Shown: in pieces, positions 21,269-33,904 of the stretch
How the letters are laid out: every line of letters begins with the position of its first letter
Numbering within the stretch: the stretch's first letter is position 1
From: Blastomussa wellsi
Lineage: Eukaryota; Cnidaria; Anthozoa; Scleractinia; Plerogyridae
NCBI GenBank assembly: GCA_947652115.1
Contig: OX393566.1
Span: forward strand, 17,606,263-17,670,262
Direction: 5' to 3'
DNA: 64,000 nucleotides
Translations under genes and position numbers: made by a program
Notes under the pieces: generated by a model
What the model was told of the DNA's origin: nothing
What the model saw: the letters and a program-made list of their open reading frames with translations, nothing else
The model's database searches: none

Positions 21269-21382
21269 CTTATCCTCAGACGTTTATTTCCCTATTTTAA
21301 AACTCACAACGTACGAAGTGAAGCGAGCGAAACTTCGCATGTTGGGGGGCTTAAAATAGAAAAATAAATGTCTGAGGGATAA
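21269..21382. repeat. Imperfect inverted repeat at the right end of the Polinton
   Basis: The left arm begins TTATCCTCAGACGTTTATTT and the right arm is its near reverse complement (AAATAAATGTCTGAGGGATAA). Arms are about 47 bp around a 20-bp loop with CGAAGTGAAGCGAGCGAA. It lies 120 bp past the last Polinton gene. It may be part of the element's terminus or a separate MITE. Confidence 0.5.
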
Positions 21383-22642
21383 ATTGTTAAAAGTTTGTGT
21401 GCTGCCATAACACCGCGGCTGCAACTCCGGCATGGGGCGGGCTGCGCATTCCTCTTTTCAGTTAAAAATTGTGCTGCGCACAAAATAGTCCGGCACATTT
21501 TTTTTCCACATTTTACTTTCTTGCCCTTCATTAACCAAGCACATTGGTTTGAGAGACGGCTAACCATTTGCAATATAACAGGCGCGACGTTTTTATCTAA
21601 TTGGTGGGCCTCGCCCATTACCCCCTCTGCCCCTTTTCTCCCGCCCATTATCCTCTGCGCCCTCCGCCCCCCTCCACCCCTTTCCTCCCGCTCGTTACCC
21701 CCTCCGCCCTCCACCCTCCACAAGAATGAAGTGTCCTTTGTCGACTTCCGATACTACTACTGCGTTTTATCGAATAATTACGGTACACGTAGTCTATTAT
21801 GAAGACAATTGGATCATTTAGACTGTGCTGAAATTGCACAAATAAAATTATTATTGGATGAGGTTTTTGTCGTATCCGGTTTCGGATGATAACGCTTACC
21901 GAGATCAGTTGATTATTCTGGATACCACACAATATGAATGTGTTTTGAAGCGTTAAGTTACCTTATTTTAAATTTGAGTTATTTTGGTTCTTAATCATCA
22001 GTTGTTTGTCTTTTCGCAACTACCGTGCGAGTCTTGTGGCTCAAGGTTATTCAAGGGCTAGTTTTGTCCACACATGGTTGTTCTAAAGTCTAAGTTGTCT
22101 CGTCTGCCTATTTGAGTGTTATAAAGGATTGTAAGGTTTATAACAATAGTTCCCACGGTAGTCTTGCTTGGAAGTTCTCATTGACCTTGGTTTGTGCCGC
22201 CATCAAAATTCCTGTTATAGTCTCGTGTTCTTTTAGTTTTCGTCCTTCTAAGTTTGTCATTGGAAATTCACTCTTCGTGTTGGCTTTTCATGTAGGTCTG
22301 CTTGTATTCGCTTTCTCGCGTTCGTCTCAGTAGTATTCGATTCATCCAAGGTCACTGAGAATTCTAACCCAAACATGTCTACGGTTTGCCTATAAAGTTG
22401 ATGGGCATTCAAGCACAGTTTGTCAGTTAGACAGTTGTTAGTTAGTTGGACATAGTGTTGAGAATAAAAGATTCAACTATAACGAAGACTCCTGGTACCT
22501 CGCCTTGCTGTCCAACAAATGATCTGACACTGACATCAGGCGCTAGAGGTAGTGGGATACTGGCATGAGAACTATGCTTCCGCCATTTTTTTTTTATATA
22601 AAAATACGCATGCTCTGCAAACTTGGCAATACACACACCCTT
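21383..22642. other. No gene seen; pyrimidine-rich stretch
   Basis: Positions 21,600-21,720 are an imperfect CCCTC/CCCAT-rich polypyrimidine tract. Overlapping open frames on both strands here follow from that composition. The remainder shows no motif I can name. Confidence 0.4.
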
Positions 22643-22901
22643 AAATCTCGTCCCCAGACTCCGCTTTTCTTCTGGTCAGCACCAAGAACACGGACTCTGG
22701 CCAGGACCAATTTTTGGAGCATGCGTCTAGTGAAATGTTTTGATTCTCGGCCAGCAAAACATTCTCGTCCCCGAGCAAAAAAAGTTCTGAGTCTGCGCAG
22801 TACGCCGGAAGTCTGTGAAATGCGGACTTTTGGGATCGGTCGGTCAGACTCCGTCTTCTTGGTGCTGACCTAAAAGAAAAGCGGGCTCTGGGAGTGAGAT
22901 T
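22643..22901. repeat. MITE with about 57-bp terminal inverted repeats
   Basis: The left arm (22,643-22,700) holds CCGCTTTTCTTCTGGTCAGC and CACCAAGAACACGGACTC. The right arm (22,845-22,901) is the near reverse complement (GAGTGAGATT end; GGTGCTGACC inside). About 260 bp in all. This is a non-autonomous terminal-inverted-repeat element of unknown superfamily. Confidence 0.7.
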
Positions 22902-23358
22902 GCACTCACTTTATTACACACACCACTGTACACAAATACCATTCACCACAAGTCAAGGCCGCCCATTCGGGGAAAATAAAACATGCTAGTTATACATACT
23001 AAAATTTGAGAAAATAACAAGTCAAAGTCCCAAATCAGTCTCTGAATTTCTCTATTTCTAAAATTAACCTTATATTCCTTCTTTATTCATCTTGGGTATT
23101 ACTGTTTCTTTTAATTCAAATGTTACAATTCATGTTATTTTTTGTTATACCTTTGTAACTATGTTCTCTGTCCTCAAAAAGTAGTATTGTTGGTTGAGTG
23201 TTTGTAAATGTTAGTTAATTTGTAGCTGTTTTTTTTTTCTCTGCTGTGTTCTGTGTAGTATCATTATTGAAATATTATCAATATTTAAACATTTGCTGCT
23301 TTCATCAATAAAACCACTAAAATTAAAAAAAAGTGCTTGAACAATTTTCTGACGTTTC

Positions 23359-23526
23359 TTAGACTGCGAGCCCGAGCAGTCTCTTTTGCTCCAAAATCCG
23401 TAACTGGCGCCCACGAAACTCGCGGCTCGCGGATTTGCCGCTCGCCCCTCGAAAATAGCACTCGCAAAAATAGCACTCGCTTTCGCTACGGATTTTGGAG
23501 CAAAATAGAGACTGCTCGCAGTCTAG
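23359..23526. repeat. Palindromic MITE with TAGACTGCGAGC ends
   Basis: The left arm (23,359-23,403, TTAGACTGCGAGCCCGAGCA and TTGCTCCAAAATCCGTA) and right arm (23,486-23,526) are reverse complements with few mismatches. The centre is rich in CTCGC repeats. I recall the same end sequence as abundant in anthozoan genomes, which supports the organism guess. Confidence 0.7.
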
Positions 23527-23744
23527 ACGTTTCTCAAACCAGGAAATAAGTGATGTTTCGCCTGGTCATGGGTAAAAGATATTTCTCCCATAATTTCCCA
23601 TTTTAACATTTTTTCCCATTCCCAGTGACCAAATCCCAGTCCCAGTCACCCAAATCCCATTTTCCCAATACAAAAACAGGCCAATCCCATTTCATTTTAC
23701 CCCTTCAGGACCCTCTTTACTGTAACGTTGGCCGGGACATAGAA

Positions 23745-23806
23745 TATCGTTCGTTATATCGAAGACTTCGTTAAATAGAGGTTCGTTAAATCGAGGTTCC
23801 ACTGTA
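23745..23806. repeat. Transposon end resembling a pogo/Tigger terminal repeat
   Basis: Read on the minus strand, this is TACAGTGGAACCTCGATTTA followed by ACGAACCTC repeated in variant form. CAGTGGAACCTCG-TTTAACGAA is the typical end of pogo/Tigger elements. No matching opposite end was found nearby, so this is a fragment. Confidence 0.45.
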
Positions 23807-24636
23807 ATATTATCGCCTTTTGTCTTGGTTGTTTAAATTGCAACGATTTTTCCCAGGTTTAATCAAATCCCTGAAGAAGTCGGGCCGTGCCCGACGAAAT
23901 ATTCTTGTTTTTCAAGTGACGTCAGAAAAACTAAAATTAAAAATTTTGAGTTTTCAACTTCATCAGGTAAAAGTTATTTTTAAACATACATCTGCTGGCC
24001 TGTTTTCAGCTCGGTAGACGGTTTTCTTTTGAAAATAGAACAGTTTGAATTTCACAATGTATGACATCGGCAACATGTTACGTGCGCGAAAATATCGATT
24101 CGCTTTATGTTTTCGAGTTCTGAGTAACCGATATGTCGAGGGAGGTGTCTATGCGAATGTTTTCAAGTTTAGGCTCCAACATGGCGTCTCCATACTAAAC
24201 ACTATAATTTTCAGTGATACACTTTGCCGAATAACTCGAGTTCGCAAAATCGTTCATCCCCGAAACTTTGGCACGTTGTTTATTTATTACTCTTCTACGA
24301 TATTTCAATTTCTTGACTCAATTTATTGAATGGTAAGCGATTTTATTTCTTACGTGCTTGAAACGTGCGTGAAACTTGCGTGATACTTACGTACGTGAAA
24401 ACCACCAATTGGAAAAATAAATCAGTTAATCCCAACTGTACGGTCAGCCTTTGTGTACTCATATTTTTTTATTAAAACATTTCTCAACTTCTCAAATGGC
24501 TAAAAATCCCAAGATATGTAGAAGATTTTTTTCCACAAACGTGATCGTAACTTTTATGTCACGCACCGCCAAAAACTCTGAAATTTAAAAGTTACACCTC
24601 TTTTGCCTCACGCTCGAGGATAAAAAGTTTGGTTGA

Positions 24637-24648
24637 TGACGTCACGTG
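24637..24648. promoter_or_regulatory. Overlapping CRE and E-box upstream of ORMDL
   Basis: TGACGTCACGTG merges a perfect cAMP response element (TGACGTCA) with a CACGTG E-box. It lies 164 bp before the ORMDL start codon, in the likely core promoter. CREB/ATF and USF/MITF/TFEB-type factors bind such sites. Function here is inferred from position only. Confidence 0.5.
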
Positions 24649-24811
24649 AAACACTCTTGTCGTGCTTATATGAAGTATTTTGCTGCTCCATTATCTTCCA
24701 GCGGTTTTGTGTAAATTTCATGCGTAATGAATCGCCACAATTTACTTTGCTGCGTGAGATGAAATTGTGAAGTGGAAGAGCTCTGAGGTTTTACAGAGTA
24801 AACAACGAAAA

Positions 24812-27800
24812 ATGAAGGCTGAGAGAGGGCTCAGCATCAATAATCCGAACGAATCCTGGCTTGAAAGCAAGGGAACGTGGTTCACGTACGTTCTGCTCAT
24901 AACGATTGGTCATCTGGTGATTTTGAGTGTTCCTTTCTTCGATACGCCAACTGCATGGACCCTAACAAACACCTTCCACAATTTGGTAGGTTGGGGGTTT
25001 TGATTATCATAGTTTCTGTTTTCTGTTAGAAAAATAATATAATTTGGTGATGTGTAAACTGATCTTGGTGGAGAAATCTGAAATGCGAAAACCTTTCCAG
25101 AGAATCAGACAAAAATGCATGCAAGCTTAGGTTGGCGTTTTGTTTACTGAAGCTTCGAAGATAGTAATTAAGCCTGATAAATATTTTCTTGGAAATGTGT
25201 TCATCTGTGTAGTGTTTCAATTTTCAGTAATTACGTTGCTTTTTCTCCGATTTGATACACTGGCCTTGCGCTGTCGAATGAGCAATTCAACAGTGAAGCT
25301 TCAGCTTTCTAAACTTTACATCTCTAAAAAATTATATCAAAAACATGAGAAGTGTTATTTACATAAGATATAGACTTGATGAATTGCAGCTTCTAGAATA
25401 ACCATTTGCAATGCATGTAAACCTGAGGTAAAAATATTGTTTAAGTATTTTTAGTGGGCATCATCAATAAGTAATAGTCATTATAGAGTAATACTTGTAA
25501 AAGTAAGTAATAAGATTATGTAAAGTTCATCTTTACCTGTAAGTTTCATGCTTTAAATATTTATTGTAACCTTTATGTAATCACTTGTGATCCTTGCAGT
25601 CTGATTGGCTCCCGGCAGTGTGACTTATTTATGAACAGTCCTTATCATGGGTTTCAATGCCATCTTGACCGGTAGGCAAAGCTGTAAGAAATTACAGTGT
25701 TTGTATGGGAATCTGATGGAAAATAGTTGTTTTTAAAAATTGAAGTTTGCACAATTTATGAATCACAACTTTAAAATACTGGGTAGAAGGATGTAGCTGG
25801 GATAGAAGCTGCTCAGTTATTTTTTTAATTTTCCATACATTTGTCTGTAAATTTTGGTGGGTTGACGGCGTTCATAGGAAAAAATTACAGACAAATGTAT
25901 GGGAAATTAAAAATTTATCTGAGTGTCTTCTATCCCAGTTGCATCCTTCAAACTTGGTGGATACAATCTTCTGCCTAGTATTTTAATGATTCACAAATTG
26001 CACAAAGTTCAATTTTCAAAAAATAATGTTATTTTCCATCAGACAGCTTTGCCTACCTGTCAAGATGGCATTGAAAACCGTGGGTAGGCCTACTGCACTA
26101 TTTTTTGCCATATTTTGCACTATTTTTTGGCATATGACTTGTAAGGGTTGTGGCCTTCCTGCCCAATCAACCCTCCAAGTTTATTTTTTTTCCTTAGGCC
26201 ACATTTGGCCACTGACTGTTTAAGTTTGGTTGCCAGTGAAAAATTTTAGTCGCTAAAGTTAGCTCAAGCGCTCAATCATTCTTCTTAATTTTAGTCGCCA
26301 GCTGGCGACTTCTGTTACAAAGGTTTGCTTATAGTAATATAACTTGTGATAAAATTTTAATTTTGCATTTGAGCTGACAGACAGCGCATTGAGTTTGCTT
26401 GTTTTACGTGCGAGCAAACATGAATCGAATCTTGTCAGACTTTATTGCGTTCGTCACAAATACGAAACGTGAATGAAAGCAATCTCAAAATCGAAAATAA
26501 AGACACCAGGAAAAAGCACTTGTGTAAAGCGCTAAACGGGATATTTTGACTTTGCACGTTGTTAAGTTTTACAGGCTTGTGTGCGTGGGGCCGAGCGAAC
26601 TCAAACTTGCTTTTAAATCGAAACCGCTAAAATCTACTTGAGTTAAAGCATTATCAAAAATCTAAAATAAAGACACCAGCAAAGGTGAACACTTAAATTT
26701 GCATGTTGTGTGCGTGAAAGAAATTATCACAAGACAGCTTCTACAGCAAATCGAAACTCACGTCGCCAGACCAGAAGGGCTGGATTTGAAACGGTCGATC
26801 TCAAGGAGTCACCCCAAAATACAAGTGATTAAACGAGGTTGTAAAAACCGAAGGTTTTACGGACAACTTTCGACAGCAGCGTGCATGTTCTGTGTAGACA
26901 ATTTTGACAAGCCAACGCGTGAAGGTCACGTTTTTGTCATGCTTTCGTGACCTTTGCTCATGCTTTCCTCTGAATCCAAGAATCTCGTCTGCATAAGTTC
27001 AAATCACCGAGTTGTTTTCAAGCATACCATATGTCTGGGATGCCGAGCCCGGAATGCACGTGTCATCCTTTCACTTACGTCAAATTTTATCATAAGATAC
27101 ATTCTGTTGCCATGATTTATTAAATGCCCATTGAGTTTCAACTTCGAGTACAACAAACTTAGAATAAAAATTACCGTATTTATTCACTTATAAAACTCAG
27201 AGTGCGTCTTATAACTGAGTATTTTCCTGCAACAAAATAAAACTTTTCCAAATTTCCCTAATAATTACCGTATTTATTTGTCTATACACCAGGCGGTGTT
27301 AAAGCCGAACAATTCTTGCATGATCTGACATTTCATCGGTATAGATTTCATCATCACAGGGGGATCATCATCTGTGCTGTCGCCAGCTTTTGAAATCCTG
27401 CATGTTTTGAATGATTTTCTCATCATCTCCCCGAGAATTTCCTCCCAAGCCAGCTTTACCCAACGGAGGACCAGATTTCTCGATGAACTGTGGATCGCAC
27501 ACCTCCTTTGCCTTTAGCTGAAGAATTAATTCTCTACTGCAATTCCTGTGAACTTTCCATCGATCAATTGTTTTGAAAACATCCGAAACTGGCCAATCAA
27601 AAGTGGCCGTCCCCACGGCCAAGTAAACATTGCAACACGATCTGACAGAAATCTGCTGGCAGCATTGTTGTAATTGCGGTTCAAAACAGAAAACTTACCC
27701 TCACTTCTCTGCTCCAAAGACCATTTCAGAAGTGTTTCATCCAATTCATGATACTTTGGTTAAAAAACAGCCCATTGCATTTAATTTTTGGTTACATTTT

Positions 27801-30076
27801 TAGTACACCCTTCAAGAGGTTCGCTTGATCTTTTGGCCAGTGACGAACCATGGATTCATCGACCCATATATTCACTCCAGCCTTAACTTTTAATTTGAAA
27901 GCTAAGTTTTACGAAGAATGGCAGGCTTTGCTGAGAAAAACAGAACAAAGCTAAAGACTGAACAAGGGAGAGGCAATTCCGAGCCAAAGTCGAATCTTTT
28001 GTTGAAAATACACCGTTCAAAGCTGTCTTGGATGTATTCTTGAGAAATGAAATTCGTGACAAAAAGGATCGATGCAATCCAATACAGGTTATTACCACAA
28101 TAAATGAAAGGATGGAATTTTTGTTTTTGTGAATAAAGAAATGGTAGGTTGAAAACATACCCTGAACACTGTTTTTGTTTTTTGCTGTTCAATAACATGC
28201 TCTTTCTTTATAAAATAGCTTGGTCACGCTTTGTGTGCGTGTTCGCACACCCAGCGTGTTGTGCGTTTTCGCACACAACTGACACGCAGCTTTTGTGTTG
28301 AAGCTTGACACACTTTTTTGTTCGACTGCTCACGCTTCTTTCTTCGGCCTTGCACGCTTTATTGTGTTTAGTGTGTCCTGTATGGTATTGAATGGTATTC
28401 AAAGGAAGAAACTAATATACACTGAGGTTACAATCGAGGGAGTTTCACTAGGGAGTTTCTAGCCACGAACAGGTTAAGTTGTCTTACACGAAGCGTGGAA
28501 TCCTTGGAGCCTCAGCCCTTTCAGTAGCTAACGAGGCTCCAACGATTCCACGCTTCGTGTACAACAACTCAATCTGTTCATGGTTAGAAACGTCCCTCTC
28601 GGCCATCCCTTTTAGCCATCACCGAATCAGACAATAAGGATTGGACTTGAGAGCGGCTTGAATTTCCTTGAATGACTCAATGTTATTGTTGACTAAGTTT
28701 TTGACACATGACGTCTCAGTCTTTCCGTTATGTACACAAAATGACACCCAAATGCATTTCTTGTTCCACTCTTTTACAAACCGGCTACTTGATCAATAAA
28801 TTATTGGTACTCATTAAAATCCTGTATTTCATTTTGGGTAATTAAATTGTGTGATTTCAAAATGGACATGATAAAGTGTTACCATAAAATACATGTGTAT
28901 GTATACCTTCCCAAGGAAGGAATTTCCTTTCAAGACCCCCCCCCCCCCCCACCTCTAGAACCCAATCAAGTTTCATACATTTGTTTAAATGTTTTGGTCT
29001 TTGAGAACCCCGTACCTCACGGAATTTCCAATCCCTTCTGTGGGGGAGTATGAAGATTTTCTGGAACTACAAAATGTGGAAATTCCCTTTTTAATTTTAT
29101 GTTGCAGAGCATGTTTATATTTCTGCATTACCTCAAGGGAACACCATTTCAAACAGCTGATCAAGGCAAGGCACGTAGACTCACTCACTGGGAGCAACTT
29201 AACAATGGTGAACAATTCACAGAAACAAGAAAATTCTTTACTCTGGTGCCAATCTTCCTGTAAGTGGGTACTTTTTTTATAAACATTTCAAGTACATGTA
29301 CAGTAAGTAGTGGAAAAATCAGCTTGCTTAGTTACTGACACAACTTTACTTGAAGCAGATTGGTAACATCAAAAAAATAGAATAAAAACAAGTATAAATT
29401 AACAAAGTACATTGTAGACATTAATGTCAGACATTATTGTGAATTGCTGAGATAATTAAAAGGGATCTTCCACTCTGTACATGACAATAATTTTGATCCT
29501 GAATTGTTTGAAAAAAATACCTAAATTCCAACATTTACTGGACAAAGGAGAAATAACATTTAATTATAACAGTATTAAAAACGAGAGTTTTTAAGAAGCA
29601 AAGGATCTTTTGTGTGGAACAATTGACTAACCATTACATGCTGTAAAGTCATAAAGTCCAAAATGACAGCACACACGCTGTTTTGCCAAGTCAACGTGTT
29701 ATATAGCAGTACTGTAAAACTAGGTACAATCTCACTGTCGTGTTGTCTGATCAAAACAGTGGCTTACCCCTGGTAGTTGGACACATGTTTTTTTGCAGGA
29801 AATAAATTATTTGCAGCCCTGCAAGAATACAACAGAATGACCTACGCCAGGGCGTGAACCTGCACCACCCAATCTGACACCATGCTTCTTGTGATTAAAA
29901 AGTTAAAGTAATTTATCTTTCCTTTTGTTCATTTCAGATTCATGGTGACAAGTTTCTATACAAAGTATGATGGAATTCACTTTGTTTTCAACTCTTTATC
30001 TCTTCTTGGGCTCTCTTTGGTTCCCAAGTTTCCACAGATGTACAAAGTGAGGCTGTTTGGCCTCAACAAGTACTAA
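24812..30076 (+). CDS. ORMDL: ORMDL sphingolipid biosynthesis regulator, complete, 3 exons
   Basis: ORMDL proteins sit in the endoplasmic reticulum membrane and inhibit serine palmitoyltransferase, the first step of sphingolipid synthesis, when ceramide is high. Exons: 24,812-24,985, 29,108-29,259, 29,938-30,076. Donors are GTAGGT and GTAAGT; acceptors are TTGCAG and TTTCAG. The spliced product is 154 aa, against about 153 in vertebrates. It starts [20 protein letters not shown], close to the family's NPN..-W start, and the family N-glycine/asparagine surface is kept. Exon 1 carries [19 protein letters not shown] and [11 protein letters not shown]. Exon 2 has [20 protein letters not shown], the most conserved family block. 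Exon 3 has [14 protein letters not shown] and ends VRLFGLNKY. The ATG at 24,812 was chosen because upstream in-frame codons lack ATG. It is convergent with BBS5. Confidence 0.95.
25651..26078. repeat. Fold-back MITE in ORMDL intron 1
   Basis: The left end GTTTCAATGCCATCTTGACC pairs with the right end TCAAGATGGCATTGAAAACC. The arms extend for over 190 bp with interruptions, meeting near 25,860 where ACAGACAAATGTATGG is repeated in inverted form. Almost the whole 430 bp is one imperfect hairpin. Confidence 0.75.
27368..27915 (-). pseudogene. Remnant of a pogo/CENP-B-like transposase N-terminus in ORMDL intron 1
   Basis: Minus-strand frames give KLSFQIKVKAG and [15 protein letters not shown] near 27,900-27,800, resembling the helix-turn-helix start of pogo/Brinker-type transposases. 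[20 protein letters not shown] follows near 27,750-27,690, which resembles the second DNA-binding domain of the same group. A further frame reads on to 27,368. Stops and frame changes separate the pieces, and no DDE catalytic domain is visible. The call rests on family resemblance recalled from memory. Confidence 0.4.
28451..28598. repeat. Near-perfect palindrome (MITE) in ORMDL intron 1
   Basis: The left arm includes CACGAACAGGTTAAGTTGTC and ACACGAAGCGTGGAATCC. The right arm repeats these in reverse complement with few mismatches, around a loop of about 18 bp. The transcript would fold into a long hairpin. Confidence 0.75.
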
Positions 30077-31065
30077 TCTCTAAAAACATTGATATTATGG
30101 ATCTCACAGGACTGAAGCACTGGGGAAAGCTTTCAAACAAAAAACCTGGCCATCCAAATGTAACTTGTAATGTTTCCTTTTCTGGAAACAGGTTTAGAAT
30201 GTGATGCTGTGGTTCCAGTAGGTGATAAACGCCAATGAAATGATTATTCATATAGTGTCTTTTAAGATAAACTGGTGCAAAAACAAGAGGGTGTACATGG
30301 AAATTTAATGAAAAAAAATCACCAAAAACAAGAAAAACACTACATTTAATAATTGAAAAGTTACACTAGTCCTACATTAGATTATGTGAATTTGTGTAGA
30401 CTGTCTTTCTTTGCTCAAAGATAATTATTTATATTCTGTAAGTATAGCATCCTGGTTTTGATTTTGTTTCTTACATCAAGTTATTTTTGCTTGATAGGAC
30501 AGGGTCTGCAGTTAATGTTGAACTAAGAATTCCGTAGCTTGTGGCTAAAAATGACTGATTCTTTTATTTGTGCAGAATTCGCACGTGGACATACCATAAC
30601 TAAATTAAATTAAAAATTATATACATGTATTAATATTTCTTTTTTGACAACTATACATAACCCTTTCTCTCCAAGAGTCAAATCTCTTGACAGTCCATTA
30701 TTTTGGTTCTGACTTGAAGTCTGGATAGTCTGGATTCATAAGGTACCAGTGTTGATCATTAATTTTAAGCAAAACTGACATGCGCTTTTTTCTTTTAGAT
30801 TTTTGCAACATAAAATGTTTCGACAATGATATTGGGAACATTTTGGGCTGAGAGAGTTAAGCAAAAAGAATGAAATCCATAGATTTTGTTGTCAAGTTGT
30901 TTCTGATTATTTAACTACTGTGTATTTCATTGTAGTGTACATGTAAATTATTTGATATCTCCATATTAAAGTGTCAAACAGGCAAAAAACTTGCTGTTTA
31001 TCTGTTGTCTATTATACACAAACTAGACAACAGGTGATGAAAAAGAAGTATTAGTCAGAAATAAT

Positions 31066-31540
31066 TTACCTTATTGCTACTTGATTTCGCGATTTTGTTG
31101 CAACAGTATTTTGCATGGTTTTATTTTTTGCAATTTCAATAGGCAGATGTAAAAAAGTGCATTAAATTTTGCGATTCAAGCATTCATTTTATTTATCAAA
31201 AAGTACGAACATTTTAAATTTCTTGATAAACTGGAACAAGATTCTACTCCGTATGTGAAAGCTTTGCAAATTAACGTCATTTCACAAGAGAAGATACACA
31301 ATGGAACTTTCCAGTAGAACAGTTATACTAATTTGTGTACTTGTTGATACGTCCTGTATATCGGTATGTTTTTGTTATTACAAGTTAATCTTTTTTCTGT
31401 GTATTTAATTTTCTATATGGGTATTAAATTTTGCGTGTTTAAATTTCGTGAGTAGTTTTATTCGCAGGTCTATAATTTCACGATTTAGTTTACAACTGCG
31501 AAAAATTAAAGATCTGCAAAATTAAGTACCAATGAGGTAA
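31066..31540. repeat. AT-rich MITE with TTACC.CATTG.TACTT ends
   Basis: The left end TTACCTTATTGCTACTTGAT matches the reverse complement of the right end (TTACCTCATTGGTACTTAAT). The interior repeats AAATTTTGCG and TTCGCGATTTTG motifs in both orientations. About 475 bp. Confidence 0.6.
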
Positions 31541-33904
31541 AAATTAATAATTATTTGATAGAAGATGTGATCATGGTAATGTTTTGACAAGAAGTAGTAG
31601 CAGTTGTGATGTTGCTGTTTAAAACTCAATGATTACTTGAATTGTAAAGAATGAATGATAAACAAGCAAACCACACAAAATAGCAAGGCCATGCAAACAT
31701 GGTGATAGTTGATTGTTGTTCGGTAGATAAGTTTAGTTTGCAAATTGAGTAATTTTGTAGACAAGGAAAAGTTTTTCTTTAGTAATACAATTGAGAAGCT
31801 TTTCATCTATAAAATACCTTAGCATTATTCAGTTTCTCAGACTTTGCATGTGCTCAGTATGATGTGACTCCAAAGTCAGAATAACATTTTCTTTCTCGGG
31901 CAGCACGTTTTTGTCTCTGGTTTGGCCTGGGCAGTAGAGAGCTTTTATCATTGAACTTGCTGGTTCATTCAATGGTTTAACTTAAAGTGCAAGCAACAGC
32001 TCCATTAGATTGAAGTGAATGCAGGTCATTCAACATCTGTGTGGAACAGCCGGTCTGTGAAAAGCTGAAAAAATTATTGCACTTCTTTGGGGTTATCAAC
32101 AAATCCAAGCCAGGCATAGAATTGTTGTGCTGGACCTATGTAAAAGGGATCAGTATGACATATTAAATATTATTGCAGATCTGAGATACTGTTTTCTTTT
32201 CGAGAAATTAATGCTAATATTCATTTCAGAGTTAATCAAACACAGGTTGACAAGGCTTTAAATTATATCCATCAAGTAGCATGGCCAAATATTGCCAAAT
32301 ATCCCTTATGAAAAATGTTAAAACTAAACTGCTCTGCTGTAACACTGTAGCTGTGCATTAATATACACTGTAACTGTTTTCAACAAGGACTCTTCAGAAA
32401 GTTCGAGGTTTTTGATTTTGTTTTCATTTACTAAAAAGTTGGCATCAGGGACTTGATCACAAGAATTTCATGACACATTTTGGTAGATTATAATCTTGAA
32501 AATGAATCAAAGTAGAGTTTGTTTTGCAATTTTGTTTATTGTAAAACAATAATATTGTTTTAGAGATCATATGTAAGACTATTTATTGTTTACTCCTCTA
32601 TGCAATAATCATATTAAAAGAAATAGTTTGCAGTTTTGCTGGGGCTCAGTTTGTGAACTCTACAGTATTTTACCAGTGATATGGAGAAACATGTATAAAC
32701 AAGACTGTGGTGCAAAACCAAAATTTCACTGCTATGCAAGTGCTGCACACAAGTTCATGGTTAAAAGCAGGCCATCCTTGATGGAACACCAAATTCTCAT
32801 TACTGAAATTGAATGAAATCTTTGGCAGTCAGTAATGAGAATTTACCACTGGTTTATTGATTTCCATTCCTGTGATGATCAAAGATAGTAGGCTTGCAAT
32901 TTTGACTTGCAACAATGCAGTTTATTGACACTCTGGAAACTTCTGAACAAGTTGTGGGTTGTGTAGTGTAAAATGCATCATAAGCTGAACATCATCAAGG
33001 CATTCATGCCAACTCTTCCGGATTATTCGGGACTCTCCCAGATACAGAATGGATCTCACGGTCTCCTGTACGGGTAACCAAATCTCCCGGATACAAATGA
33101 AAATGTTTAAAAATACGAGTTTTTACTCTAACTGGGGCCAATGTTTGGAGGAAATTTTGAATTTTTTGATTAACTCTGTTTTGAAGACTGAGAAGAGGCA
33201 TCTTGATGTAAAATTGGCAGTATCCCGGATTTCAATTTTTTCAGGTTGACATCTCTGTGGCAATAAAAAGAGCTGTTTGTTGTATCTTATTCTGGTTACA
33301 TATTGAATCTTTTCCATTGCAACCCAGTGTTACTTATCGAACCAAATTGAACTCAATCAAACTGAATTGAATCTAGCTTGTATAAAGTGAACCAGAAAGC
33401 AGTTACGGGCTGTGGGTTTAATGAACTTTTGCACTTGGGTGTGTTTGTTGCCCCATTACAGAGCATGTGACATTCTCTAGAGAATTTTTCTTTTACCCAT
33501 CCAAACATTTATTAATTTCCACGCAACTATTTGAAAGAAAGGGTTTTCAAGAGTATCATCATGTGGCCTGTGCTGGGGCAACAAACTGCCCAAGCGAAAA
33601 AGGTCTATTGGGTTTAATCCAACAGTATTTAGCTCACAGAAATGTTGAGCAATCAAAATGTTCGATTGGGTTTGATGAGATCCACTGAGTTTCATTAGGG
33701 TATTTGGGGGTGGGGTGGTGGTTAGACTTTTAGAATATTTTTCAATTGAGAATCAGGTGCAATTCGAATTTCTCACTTATGCTTTTTGGTTTAATTGTTT
33801 TTGATTATTGAACCATCACCCAGACCCAATAATTATTGTTACAATCATGTACATTTACATAAAGATGAAGTTTGATAAGCAAACAGTTTGATTAAATCCC
33901 CCTA

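Larger units (their letters stand above)
2132..21382. mobile_element. Degenerate Polinton/Maverick DNA transposon (adintovirus-like), interrupted by two retroelements
   Basis: Polintons are large self-synthesising DNA transposons that encode a family B DNA polymerase, a retroviral-type integrase, a packaging ATPase and capsid proteins. Here a polymerase reads right from about 2.14 to 5.4 kb, an integrase and small membrane genes read left, and an ATPase, capsid candidate and accessory genes follow to 21.15 kb. Gene spacing is tight, as in a viral genome. Every gene has frameshifts or stops, so the copy is dead. The gypsy element and a Penelope element sit inside and split the minus-strand gene block. 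I did not find the maturation protease. The outer limits are approximate: the left end is set by the first polymerase-like codons, the right end by an inverted repeat at 21,269-21,382. Confidence 0.85.

Noticed and set aside
21304..21802. Arg/Gly/Glu-rich and Pro-rich frames on opposite strands
   Set aside because: They follow from the polypyrimidine composition at 21,600-21,720.
21950..22545. Possible solo LTR (AATAAAAG near 22,460)
   Set aside because: I could not find matching TG..CA ends with a target duplication or a second copy, so there is too little to call it.
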